From an uncultured Clostridia bacterium (GTDB lineage Bacteria > Bacillota > Clostridia > Oscillospirales > Ruminococcaceae), in assembly GCA_946545645.1 (NCBI GenBank), contig CAMNNQ010000195.1, positions 1 to 64,000 of the forward strand: a stretch of DNA of 64,000 bases, read 5' to 3'. The notes beneath the pieces are model-generated. The model had not been told where the DNA came from, searched no databases, and worked only from the letters and a program-made list of their open reading frames with translations. Made by a program: the position numbers and the translations under genes. The stretch's first letter is position 1; the number at the start of each line of letters is the position of its first letter. Of the stretch, positions 40,861 to 49,459 are shown piece by piece.

Positions 40861-41157
40861 TCAGTACAGCTCCAGCTTGCAGTCATATCCGCTGCCGTTA
40901 TGGTCAGCGATGGTATCGAGTATTGCCAGCATCAGGCTGTCACCAAGATCCTCTCTGCTTTTCCTGTAGCTGAGCCATCTGATAACTATAGGTTCATCGG
41001 CCTCATGGAATCCGAAACCACCGGACAGTATATCCCTGAACGCATTGAGGTTATGTCCGGTCCTGAATTTCAGGCCTTTTGTCATGATACGGTCTATCTC
41101 GCAGTAGAAGCCTTCTATGTCGGAAAAATTATTCCCGTCTATGATGTATGTTGTCAT
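40861..41157 (-). CDS. Barstar-family (ribonuclease inhibitor-like) protein
   Basis: YIIDGNNFSDIEGFYCEIDRIMTKGLKFRTGHNLNAFRDILSGGFG. Confidence 0.8.
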   Translation of the reverse strand: MTTYIIDGNNFSDIEGFYCEIDRIMTKGLKFRTGHNLNAFRDILSGGFGFHEADEPIVIRWLSYRKSREDLGDSLMLAILDTIADHNGSGYDCKLELY

Positions 41158-41260
41158 AGCTTTCTCCTTGATATAAAAAACTCTTTCACTTTGTCAGGAG
41201 TTATTCCCGTAACGGATCCTCTTGATCTGTTCCGGGACCTTTGTTTACCGCCCTGCTGCT

Positions 41261-41626
41261 CTATACTACCGAATACCCCTCCGAGCCCAGTATTTCCAGC
41301 GCTCGTTCAAAGTTTTCTTCCTTGACGAGGATATAATCCGTGTTGTATGTCGATACGGCGAAGATACCGATCCTGTGTTCTGCAAGTATCGAGGACAGCT
41401 TTGACAGGATACCTATCAGTGAAAAGTCCAGGACTCCCTGTATACGGAATCCCCGCCAGCCGTCATCGCGTTCAAGGGTGTGTATCGGCGTGTCCTCTGT
41501 TTTGCATACGAGAGACAGCTCCTCATCGGTCCTGCCGATGAAATACAGCTCGCTGCTCAGATCTATATCCTCAACTGATGCCACCTTGCATACAGTGAGC
41601 CTATGCTCCAGTTTTTTCAGTTTCAT
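41261..41626 (-). CDS. ACT domain-containing protein
   Basis: GFRIQGVLDFSLIGILSKLSSILAEHRIGIFAVSTYNTDYILVKEENFERALEIL. Confidence 0.85.
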   Translation of the reverse strand: MKLKKLEHRLTVCKVASVEDIDLSSELYFIGRTDEELSLVCKTEDTPIHTLERDDGWRGFRIQGVLDFSLIGILSKLSSILAEHRIGIFAVSTYNTDYILVKEENFERALEILGSEGYSVV

Positions 41627-41662
41627 GATCGTCTTTCCTCCATAGTTCCCGAAGTGACAGCG

Positions 41663-42541
41663 CTATTCGGCGGTCTTGTATGTCTTGATATATTCAAGGA
41701 ATTTGCCTGCCGCACCTGCATAGGGGCTCAGCTTCTTCCATGCAAGCACCGATGTCATGGAGAGCTCAGGTGTCAGCGGCCGGAACGCAAAGCGTGCGGG
41801 GTCGTACATATCCACAGCTCCCTCAATGGTCAGGACACAGGCTATGCCCCGTTCCGCCAGCGGCGCGACATTGTCGATGAGGTTCATAGTCGCAACTGTA
41901 TCAAGCTCCGAGACAGGACATCTGAGCCATTCCTCTATCTCGCTGCGCAGAGCAGTTCGGCTGGTGATGACCAGAGGCAGTTCTCTGAGCTGATCTCTTG
42001 TGACAGCCTTTTCCTGCGCAAGCCTGTGGCCGGCAGGCAGCAGAACGCCCCATATTTCCTTTGCCGGCAGACGCAGATAATCGAACTTCCCGATATCTAT
42101 CGGCTCTAACAGGATGCCGAAATCGAGCAGACCGTGTTCGAGACGTTCCTTGATATTGTCGGCGTTGCCTGTGATGATCTCAAAGCTGACCAGCGGATAG
42201 CGCTCACGGAAATGTTCGATAAGCTCCGGCAGTATCTTTGCTGCCATGAGCCCTCCGCTCCCGACGGAGACCACTCCGCTGACCTCCTCCTGCTCGCGGA
42301 ACTCACTGTCTATCTTGTTTATCAGCGACACGACTTCCTCGGCTCGTCTGCGGAGCATAACTCCGGAATCTGTCAGCGTCAGCCTTTTGCCCCGGATGAA
42401 AAGAGTGGTATGGAGCTCCTCCTCAAGCTCTTTCATCTGCCGGCTGAGAGTCGGCTGAGTCACATGGAGCAGCTCTGCGGCTCTTGATATATTCTCCTCA
42501 CGCACTACTGTCAGGAAGTATTCCAGTAAACGCAGTTCCAT
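41663..42541 (-). CDS. LysR-family transcriptional regulator
   Basis: MELRLLEYFLTVVREENISRAAELLHVTQPTLSRQMKELEEEL. Confidence 0.95.
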   Translation of the reverse strand: MELRLLEYFLTVVREENISRAAELLHVTQPTLSRQMKELEEELHTTLFIRGKRLTLTDSGVMLRRRAEEVVSLINKIDSEFREQEEVSGVVSVGSGGLMAAKILPELIEHFRERYPLVSFEIITGNADNIKERLEHGLLDFGILLEPIDIGKFDYLRLPAKEIWGVLLPAGHRLAQEKAVTRDQLRELPLVITSRTALRSEIEEWLRCPVSELDTVATMNLIDNVAPLAERGIACVLTIEGAVDMYDPARFAFRPLTPELSMTSVLAWKKLSPYAGAAGKFLEYIKTYKTAE

Positions 42542-42568
42542 TTGTTTCCCCCCTTGATTATGAGCGCA

Positions 42569-43180
42569 TTACTGACCGTCAGGCTGCTGACCGTCATGGG
42601 CTTTCCATGCACATTCCGTGAGCTCCATATCTGTAAACACAGCTTTGAAGCTGGAATCCTCGGGGCTGCAGGCATAGACTCCGAAGCGTATCTTTCCTTT
42701 GCCTTCCCACATATGACAGACGCGCATCTGGGTGAAATCCTTTCCGTCATAGGAGCACTCGATGCAGTAATCGTCTTCGCGGCGGCTGAAACGGTACCAC
42801 ATCACCCTGACATCGGAGGGGACAGCCGTCGTTGCCCAGTCGGAGAAGCCGTGGTTGGTGACTACCGACCCTAAATGCTGGAACTTCTCGTTTTCGTATT
42901 CGACAGAGGCTTTCAGCCAGTTGTCCGAGTCGAGATACATAACTATCCCGCACTGATCGAAGCGGTGATGACTGTCGGAAAAATCTGTCCTTACAACAAA
43001 GGAAAAGTATTTTTCATTTGTCTCGATCTGAAGGACAGGGGCATTGTCGTTGCGGAAATGATAGTATGTCCTCTGCCAGAGGTCGGTATGCGGCTCGGTA
43101 ACTATCTCTATACGCTCATCGCTGACGGTAAACTCCGCAGGCTCTCTTATCCATTTCATCCTGTCTGTCATGTACGTCAC
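42569..43180 (-). CDS. DUF1349-type (concanavalin-like) protein
   Basis: EPHTDLWQRTYYHFRNDNAPVL...DQCGIVMYLDSDNWLKASVEYENEKFQHLGSVVTNHGFSDWAT. Confidence 0.8.
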   Translation of the reverse strand: MTYMTDRMKWIREPAEFTVSDERIEIVTEPHTDLWQRTYYHFRNDNAPVLQIETNEKYFSFVVRTDFSDSHHRFDQCGIVMYLDSDNWLKASVEYENEKFQHLGSVVTNHGFSDWATTAVPSDVRVMWYRFSRREDDYCIECSYDGKDFTQMRVCHMWEGKGKIRFGVYACSPEDSSFKAVFTDMELTECAWKAHDGQQPDGQ

Positions 43181-43308
43181 TCCTTTTTATTTTGCTGCGA
43201 TATTATCATCAACTTAATTATACAGTTATCGCAGCTATAAGTCAATATGAAACGCCGGGTTTTCGTCAGGCAGGGGAGTTATGGCGGAGGAAAGATCCTT
43301 ATACGCAA

Positions 43309-43341
43309 GATCGCCCCGCCGGGGATCAGCGGGGCGATCTC
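43309..43341 (-). terminator. Hairpin agatcgccccgccggggatcagcggggcgatct
   Basis: Inverted repeat just downstream of the 43377-44066 minus-strand gene. Confidence 0.55.
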
Positions 43342-43376
43342 TATATATATGAATTGTCATGAGGCAATATCTTTGA

Positions 43377-44066
43377 TTACGCCTCTGCGCTTTCCGCGGT
43401 CTTGCTTTGGTGCCTGTGTTTTCCGGAGACCTTGACCTCGTTAAGGGATCCGTTCTCATCGTATTTGAGCTTAAGGATATCTCCGACGGCGATATCGGAA
43501 GCAGATGCGCTCTCGCCTTTCCTGGTGACAGCTACGTCGTCAGTGATATTTACTTCTTCGGTAGTGCCGTTCTCTGTAAATTTACCGCGATGTCCGCCCT
43601 TGCCTCCGTGTTTTCTTCCGGCTTTTCCGCCGGCTTTTTCCTCAGCGGCCGCTGACTCGTCTGTATCGGCAGCCTCGCCTGACTTTGCCTTCCTGCCTTT
43701 ATTTGCGGGAGCAGCCTCAGAGCCTTCCTCTGTTTCGGCATCGGACTGCACATCGGTCATCTGAGCCTTGTTTTTACCGGAGCGGCGGGCCTTTTTCGCA
43801 GTATCGGAGCTCTCCCCGGCATCGGAGGCTTCGGCAGAGGCTTTCTTTCCGGAGAATTCGCCCAGAGCGACGGTCAGTCGGCTGCCATCTGCCTCTGTTA
43901 CCTTTCCGATCTTGATGCTGCCGGATCCTTCGGCGGTCTGAGATGCGGAAACTGCCTGACCTTCACTGTCTGCTGCATTAACGCCGAATGCTGCGGCGGA
44001 AGATGTTGCCATCATCAGTGCGCAGATACAAGCTGCTGCTTTTCTTGATACCTTCATGGTGATCAT
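43377..44066 (-). CDS. Secreted low-complexity (Lys/Ala/Glu-rich) protein
   Basis: Signal peptide MITMKVSRKAAACICALMMATSSAAAFGVNA; KGRKAKSGEAADTDESAAAEEKAGGKAGRKHGGKGGHRGK. Confidence 0.6.
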   Translation of the reverse strand: MITMKVSRKAAACICALMMATSSAAAFGVNAADSEGQAVSASQTAEGSGSIKIGKVTEADGSRLTVALGEFSGKKASAEASDAGESSDTAKKARRSGKNKAQMTDVQSDAETEEGSEAAPANKGRKAKSGEAADTDESAAAEEKAGGKAGRKHGGKGGHRGKFTENGTTEEVNITDDVAVTRKGESASASDIAVGDILKLKYDENGSLNEVKVSGKHRHQSKTAESAEA

Positions 44067-44325
44067 CCTTTCTTTTTTTGTATCGTTTCAGCTCCTGTCT
44101 TTTTTGAGCTTATACACAGTATATATCACCGACCTTAAGTATAGTTTAAAACAAATATGATATTTTTTGCAGCAAAAACAATTATGATGCTGACCTTATC
44201 AGCGCAGTTGACTCTGTCACAGGCTTTGCTTTTGTGTTGACGTATCACCGTTGTTGTGATATAATATAGGCGATAAGCGGGGGACCCTGCCCGGAACAGA
44301 AGAGATATAATAAAGGAGGTCAGTT

Positions 44326-44994
44326 ATGAACATCAGAGAAGCTATCAAAGCAAGACACAGCGTCCGTCAGTTCAAGGATATGCCTGTCGGTGAAGCCGAG
44401 GCTGCAAGGCTGCGGGAGATCATCGAAGAATGCAACGCAGAAAGCGGTCTTAACATCCAGCTCATAGAAAACGACCCCGATTGCTTCAACACGATGCTTG
44501 CTCACTACGGCAAGTTCAGGAATGCGGTCAATTATATAGCCCTTGTGGGGAGCAAGTCCCTTGATGACCTGGATGAGCGTGCGGGATACTACGGCCAGCG
44601 GATAGCTCTCGAAGCGCAGATGCTGGGGCTCAATACCTGCTGGGTGGCGGGGACCTACGGAAAAGGGAAGTGCAAGGCCGATACTGCCGCCGGAGAAAAG
44701 ATCGTCTGCGTTATAGCTGTCGGCTACGGCGAGACGGAGGGCGTGCCCCATAAGTCAAAGCCCCTCGCTAAGCTGTGCGCTGTAAAAAAGGACGATATGC
44801 CGGTATGGTTCAAAAACGGTATGCTCGCGGCGACCCTCGCTCCCACAGCCCTGAACCAGCAGAGATTTTTCATCGATATCGACGGCGAGGAAGCTGTCAT
44901 CACCGCTCAGAGATTCCCGTTGGCAAAGATCGATCTGGGTATCGTCAGATATAACTTTGAAGCGGCCTCGGGGCATAAATGCAGAGCGAAATGA
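44326..44994 (+). CDS. Nitroreductase-family protein
   Basis: MNIREAIKARHSVRQFKDMPVGEAEAARLREIIEECNAESGLNIQLI. Confidence 0.85.
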   Translation: MNIREAIKARHSVRQFKDMPVGEAEAARLREIIEECNAESGLNIQLIENDPDCFNTMLAHYGKFRNAVNYIALVGSKSLDDLDERAGYYGQRIALEAQMLGLNTCWVAGTYGKGKCKADTAAGEKIVCVIAVGYGETEGVPHKSKPLAKLCAVKKDDMPVWFKNGMLAATLAPTALNQQRFFIDIDGEEAVITAQRFPLAKIDLGIVRYNFEAASGHKCRAK

Positions 44995-45047
44995 TAAAAA
45001 ATGGGTGCTTTTTGCGCTGAAAATACCCATAAGCTGAAAAAACACTT

Positions 45048-45368
45048 TTGTATTACATGGAGGAAACGATCATGCAGTTTATTATCAAAGCCTATGACGG
45101 AGAGGGTATGCTTGAAAAAAGGATGCAGGTGCGTCCCCGCCATCTTGAGGGTATGGCAAAGCTGGGCAGACATATCATCTGCGCCGGCGGCCTGCTGGAT
45201 GATGAGGGGAAGATGAAGGGCTCGGCTCTGGTGGTTGAATTCCCTGACCGCGCCGCTGTCGATGAATACCTTTCAAACGAGCCCTATGTGATCGAGGGCG
45301 TATGGCAGAAGATCGAAGTCGAGACAATGAATGTAGTCCTTCTGAACGGCGAGAAGTTCGGGAAGTGA
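45048..45368 (+). CDS. YciI-like protein
   Basis: MQFIIKAYDGEGMLEKRMQVRPRHLEGMAKLGRHIICAGGLLDDEGKMKGSALVVEFPDRAAVDEYLSNEPYVIEGVW; start may be the ATG at 45072. Confidence 0.8.
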   Translation: MYYMEETIMQFIIKAYDGEGMLEKRMQVRPRHLEGMAKLGRHIICAGGLLDDEGKMKGSALVVEFPDRAAVDEYLSNEPYVIEGVWQKIEVETMNVVLLNGEKFGK

Positions 45369-45385
45369 GGGCAGTTTTGGCGAAT

Positions 45386-45418
45386 AAAAGCGTCTGTGAG
45401 GGATCACGGACGCTTTTT
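45386..45418 (+). terminator. Terminator hairpin
   Basis: aaaagcgtctgtgagggatcacggacgcttttt. Confidence 0.75.
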
Positions 45419-45557
45419 CTGTGTTCAGAGCTGATATTTTGATGAAAAGTAGTATAGTACCAGTTTGCGGTATTATATGTGTAGATTTTCTCTTTCGGGT
45501 GTAGTATAATATCAGACGGAGGCTATAACTTCAGACCGGATAACGGAGGTAACTATT

Positions 45558-45738
45558 ATGTCAAAAAGACCTGAATGGCTTGATAACGCGGTGTTTTATG
45601 AGGTTTATCCGCAATCCTTCAAGGACACGGACGGCGACGGTATCGGGAATATCAGCGGGATAACCCAGAAGCTCCCGTATATCAGGGATCTGGGCTGCAC
45701 AGCCCTCTGGATAAATCCCTGCTTTGAATCGCCTTTGG
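45558..45738 (+). pseudogene. N-terminal fragment of GH13 alpha-glucosidase/alpha-amylase
   Basis: MSKRPEWLDNAVFYEVYPQSFKDTDGDGIGNISGITQKLPYIRDLGCTALWINPCFESP, then abrupt junction with the thioredoxin gene 3' end. Confidence 0.85.
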
Positions 45739-45739
45739 T

Positions 45740-46117
45740 TTATTCATCAATGCACCCCGACTTATCTGTCATATTGCTTATCATAGCTGAGATCTCCGCA
45801 GACTTCAATACTCTGCCCACCGATACGACCTTTTCGTTCACCACAAGCGCAGGCATTGACATAGCACCATACTCCATGATCTTTTGCAGATCGGTAATGT
45901 ACTCGACCTCGATACCCATACCCTCCACAGCTTTCAGAGTGTTGTCATAAAGCTGATGACAGGCTTTACAGCCCGAACCGAGGACTTTGATACAGCAGAT
46001 ACCATTGACCTTTTCTCCACAACAGGTCGATGTGACCTCACTTGCAGACTGTGAATTTCCGCAGCAGCAAGTTGTTTCAGCCTTTGTTTCTTCCTTTTTC
46101 TTTCCAAACAGTGCCAT
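45740..46117 (-). CDS. Thioredoxin-family (redox-active disulfide) protein
   Basis: MALFGKKKEETKAETTCCCGNSQ...IKVLGSGCKACHQLYDNTLKAVEGMGIEVEYITDLQKIMEYGAMSMPALVVNEKVVSVG; the upstream extension in the listed ORF lies in the permease gene and is unlikely. Confidence 0.85.
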   Translation of the reverse strand: MALFGKKKEETKAETTCCCGNSQSASEVTSTCCGEKVNGICCIKVLGSGCKACHQLYDNTLKAVEGMGIEVEYITDLQKIMEYGAMSMPALVVNEKVVSVGRVLKSAEISAMISNMTDKSGCIDE

Positions 46118-46128
46118 AATGGTTCCTC

Positions 46129-47130
46129 CTAAATGATATAGATTTGAATGATATTGAAGAAATATCCCACAAGGATAATTCCGACCGTACAGATTGCGAT
46201 GAAAATGCCGAGTAATTTCGGCTTGATAGCCTTTTTCAGCATGATCATCGAAGGCAGCGACAGCGTGATAACGCCCATCATAAATGCAAGAACAACACCG
46301 AGTTTTGCGCCCTTTGCGACGAGTGCTTCTGCAATGGGGATACAGCCGAATATGTCTGCATACATCGGTATTCCGCATATCGTGGCAATGATAACTCCGA
46401 ACGGATTTTCGCTACCAAGTACCTTGACGATCCATTTCTCCGGTATCCAGTTATGGATAACTGCACCTATCCCCACACCGCCTATGACATAGGGCAAGAC
46501 TTTTTTCACTGTTTCCGTGACCTGTTCCCATGAATATTTCAGCCTGTCACGCTTTGTCAGCTCGTTCTGCGGAGCGTCAATGCTCTTGCCGTTTCGGATA
46601 AACTCCTCGACCTCACTTTCAAGGTGCAGTTTTTCGATCAGCGTACCGCCGACCACAGCTATGACAAGCCCGACGATCACATATACCACAGCGACCTTCC
46701 AGCCGAATATGCTCATCAGAAGAATAAGAGAACCGAGGTCAACCATTGGCGATGAGATCAGAAATGAGAATGTCACTCCCAACGGCAGCCCTGTGCTTGT
46801 GAAACCTATAAACAGCGGTATCGACGAACATGAGCAGAACGGTGTGACCGTTCCGAGCAAGGCGGCAATGCAATTCGCACCGATGCCATGAAACCGTCCG
46901 AGTATCTTCTTTGTCCTCTCAGGCGGAAAGTAGCTCTGAATGTAGGATATAAGAAATATCAGCACACCGAGCAGCACCATGATCTTGATCACATCATAGA
47001 TGAAAAACTGCACACTTCCGCCGATTTTTTCGCTTGTATCAAGACCGCAGGTATTCAGCAACGAGCCGATCAGCCTGTTCAGCCATTTCATACAGAGAAT
47101 CTCGTCTTGTATGAAGTCCCAAATTCCCAT
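46129..47130 (-). CDS. Permease (ArsP/DUF318-type)
   Basis: GIGANCIAALLGTVTPFCSCSSIPLFIGFTSTGLPLGVTFSFLISSPMVDLGSLILL. Confidence 0.9.
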   Translation of the reverse strand: MGIWDFIQDEILCMKWLNRLIGSLLNTCGLDTSEKIGGSVQFFIYDVIKIMVLLGVLIFLISYIQSYFPPERTKKILGRFHGIGANCIAALLGTVTPFCSCSSIPLFIGFTSTGLPLGVTFSFLISSPMVDLGSLILLMSIFGWKVAVVYVIVGLVIAVVGGTLIEKLHLESEVEEFIRNGKSIDAPQNELTKRDRLKYSWEQVTETVKKVLPYVIGGVGIGAVIHNWIPEKWIVKVLGSENPFGVIIATICGIPMYADIFGCIPIAEALVAKGAKLGVVLAFMMGVITLSLPSMIMLKKAIKPKLLGIFIAICTVGIILVGYFFNIIQIYII

Positions 47131-47210
47131 AAAGCACCCCCTTCCATAGATAAATTGAAATCAGTCGATTTATTCACGGGATAAAAAGCCGTATTTTTCA
47201 TACGGCAGAA

Positions 47211-47648
47211 TTATTCGTTTATCAGCTTTTCAGCGATCAGCACGGCACTCTCTATCATCTTAGGACATTCCGTCGCAAAGAGCCCCTTTGCCCGTGCATA
47301 AGCCTTGCCCTCGGCGGTGGAAATATCGCAGTCAAGCAGCTCGCGGCAGATGTAGGAGCCGTTCTGCTCTGCGAATTCATCAAGGAAACGCACGGCATAG
47401 CTGTTTGCTCTCTCTTTGCTGTCATAGTCACCGTCCTCGCACATACCGTATTTAAGCCCTAAAGCCATAAGTGCCCCCGTACACGCCCCGCAGACCTCAG
47501 CCTTGCACATACCGCCGCCGAAGCAAGCTCCGACTTTCAATGCCTGTTTCTTCGTCATTCCAAGCTCCTCGGCAAATGCCGCAAGCACCGCCTGAGAGCA
47601 GTAATACCGCTTTGAGAAAAGCTCGCTTGCAATCTCTGTGTGTGTCAT
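47211..47648 (-). CDS. C_GCAxxG_C_C family redox protein
   Basis: KRYYCSQAVLAAFAEELGMTKKQALKVGACFGGGMCKAEVCGACTGALMALGLKYG. Confidence 0.9.
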   Translation of the reverse strand: MTHTEIASELFSKRYYCSQAVLAAFAEELGMTKKQALKVGACFGGGMCKAEVCGACTGALMALGLKYGMCEDGDYDSKERANSYAVRFLDEFAEQNGSYICRELLDCDISTAEGKAYARAKGLFATECPKMIESAVLIAEKLINE

Positions 47649-47693
47649 GGTTATTCTCCTCTATAATCATTTTTATCTGTGGCCAACGGATAT

Positions 47694-48008
47694 TTATTTG
47701 CAGCAGCATTCTCCGCTTTCAGGTACCTTTGTCAGCTCACGCAGACAGTTCACGGCTTTTTCCGTACCCTCCGCAGAAATGGAGTAGTACATCCACTTGC
47801 CTTCTTTTCTGCCGGACACAAGGCCGCTTTCGCAAAGTATCTTCATGTGGTGGGAAAGCGTAGGCTGGGTACACTGCATTGCTTCAAGCAGCTTGCAGGC
47901 ACATTTCTCGCCGTTTTGCAGAAGTCTGAATATCTGCACTCTGTTTTCGTCGCAGAGAGCCTTGAATATCGCTGTGATCTGTTTGTTTGTCATTTCCATA
48001 TCTCTCAC
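47694..48008 (-). CDS. arsR: ArsR/SmtB-family metalloregulator
   Basis: TAIFKALCDENRVQIFRLLQNGEKCACKLLEAMQCTQPTLSHHMKILCESGLVSGRKEGKWMYYSI. Confidence 0.9.
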   Translation of the reverse strand: MRDMEMTNKQITAIFKALCDENRVQIFRLLQNGEKCACKLLEAMQCTQPTLSHHMKILCESGLVSGRKEGKWMYYSISAEGTEKAVNCLRELTKVPESGECCCK

Positions 48009-48206
48009 CTCATATAGATGATTTTCTATATTATAGCATACATATCGAAGTTTGTCAATGCGTCATCAACGTTTTTTACAAAGAAGACAGCTTTAATTCC
48101 CGAGAGATCAGATAAGCCTGCGCTTGCCGGTGTCTGACATCCTAAAGGGGGATAAAGATAGCAGCAGGCCAGCAGAGAGCTTTGCATATATTTTTCTCTG
48201 ACCCCC

Positions 48207-48300
48207 TTGACAAATATAACAAAATGTGATATAATATAGTCAGTCAGAAAAAGTATAACAAGTCCGGAGTTCCATAGCGGGAGCTCCGGGCTTTTCTTTT
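48207..48300 (+). promoter_or_regulatory. Promoter/operator/hairpin element B
   Basis: TTGACA(48207)-17-TATAAT(48230); ATATAACA-AAA-TGTGATAT 48214-48232; hairpin AGTCCGGAGTTCC-atagc-GGGAGCTCCGGGCTTTTCTTTT 48261-48300. Confidence 0.75.
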
Positions 48301-48369
48301 TGACGTATAAGTTTCCGTATGATTCCAATAATACAGGCGGAAGGATTTCCGCAGAAAGGAGAGGATGCC

Positions 48370-48513
48370 ATGAGCAGTAAGAAAACATCATCCGAGCTGG
48401 AGCTCAAAAAGAAGACGCTGGAGGCCTGGGCTAAGATACTGTATCGGGAGGGAAAGATAGACCTGAGCCGGTGCAACAGGATGATCGAGGCGATAGCAAA
48501 GTTAACGGCATAA
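48370..48513 (+). CDS. Small helical protein (47 aa)
   Basis: MSSKKTSSELELKKKTLEAWAKILYREGKIDLSRCNRMIEAIAKLTA; RBS agaaaggagagg; followed by a terminator. Confidence 0.65.
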   Translation: MSSKKTSSELELKKKTLEAWAKILYREGKIDLSRCNRMIEAIAKLTA

Positions 48514-48531
48514 GGAAAAGAGACAAATATA

Positions 48532-48570
48532 AGCCGCGCAGTCGGACAGGGCTGCGCGGCTTTGTCTTTT
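48532..48570 (+). terminator. Terminator of the small ORF
   Basis: agccgcgcagtcggacagggctgcgcggctttgtctttt. Confidence 0.8.
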
Positions 48571-48833
48571 CGTTATGAAAGTTCTTCCAGCTTTGACCAG
48601 TCTATTTTCAGAGTCGCTGAATCGGCGGCGTACTTCATTACCTTCCGGGAGGGGATAAGGTGCTCACTGTCGTCCTCGTCGGGGATGATCAGGTATGCCC
48701 CTTTCTTCTGCCCTATGTGATCATTATAATTTATGCGGGGTCAAAAATCAATACCCGGGGAACAACTTGCAAGTCTGGGAGCATAGGATGCAGGGGAGGT
48801 GGGGTCGCCCGCAAAAATTTTTTCTCAAACCAC

Positions 48834-48926
48834 TTGACAAATATAACATTCTGTGATATTATATAGACAGTACAAATTTACTTTGAAGTCCGGAGTTTCT
48901 ACCGCAAGGGAGCTCCGGGCTTTTTT
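48834..48926 (+). promoter_or_regulatory. Promoter/operator/hairpin element C
   Basis: TTGACA(48834)-17-TATTAT(48857); ATATAACA-TTC-TGTGATAT 48841-48859; hairpin GAAGTCCGGAGTTTC...GGGAGCTCCGGGCTTTTTT 48886-48926. Confidence 0.75.
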
Positions 48927-49459
48927 GCGTTATAACAATTCAGAGGGTCGGCCACAGCGCCCTCTTTTATATAGATCTTCTCCCTCATGGGTGAAAACAA
49001 GACGGTTATAACTCAGCGAGAGCTGAGGTGTAACCGGCTTGCAGAGATTTTCCGCGCTCCGTAAGTGCTCGGGGGCGGCTTCGGGAACGTTTCTGCGCAA
49101 CGTTTCAGGGTACCGATTTATGACGGTAAACGGCACGCCATAAGTGCTTGGCGGTCGGATTGTTAAATTGAGTATTAAGACGGCGTAGTGAGCCCGTAAA
49201 AGGGTTGCGCCATTATAAAACTTGGCTGATGCTGTTTTATCATAGATTTTTGGCATCAGCGGTCATAAGCAGGACTTGAAAAGGCTTGAATGGTCAGGAC
49301 TTGACCTTAAACGTCCGCGTCTTTGTGCTGACGTAAAACTGCACTGCCCGCCGCCGGGAGAGGACCAACTCCCATTCCCGCTTTGAGGAAAAAACAATAG
49401 TGTTATGATTTGCGGCATTCGATTTAACAGTCCGAAATATCGTACAGGAGGAGATCCAT

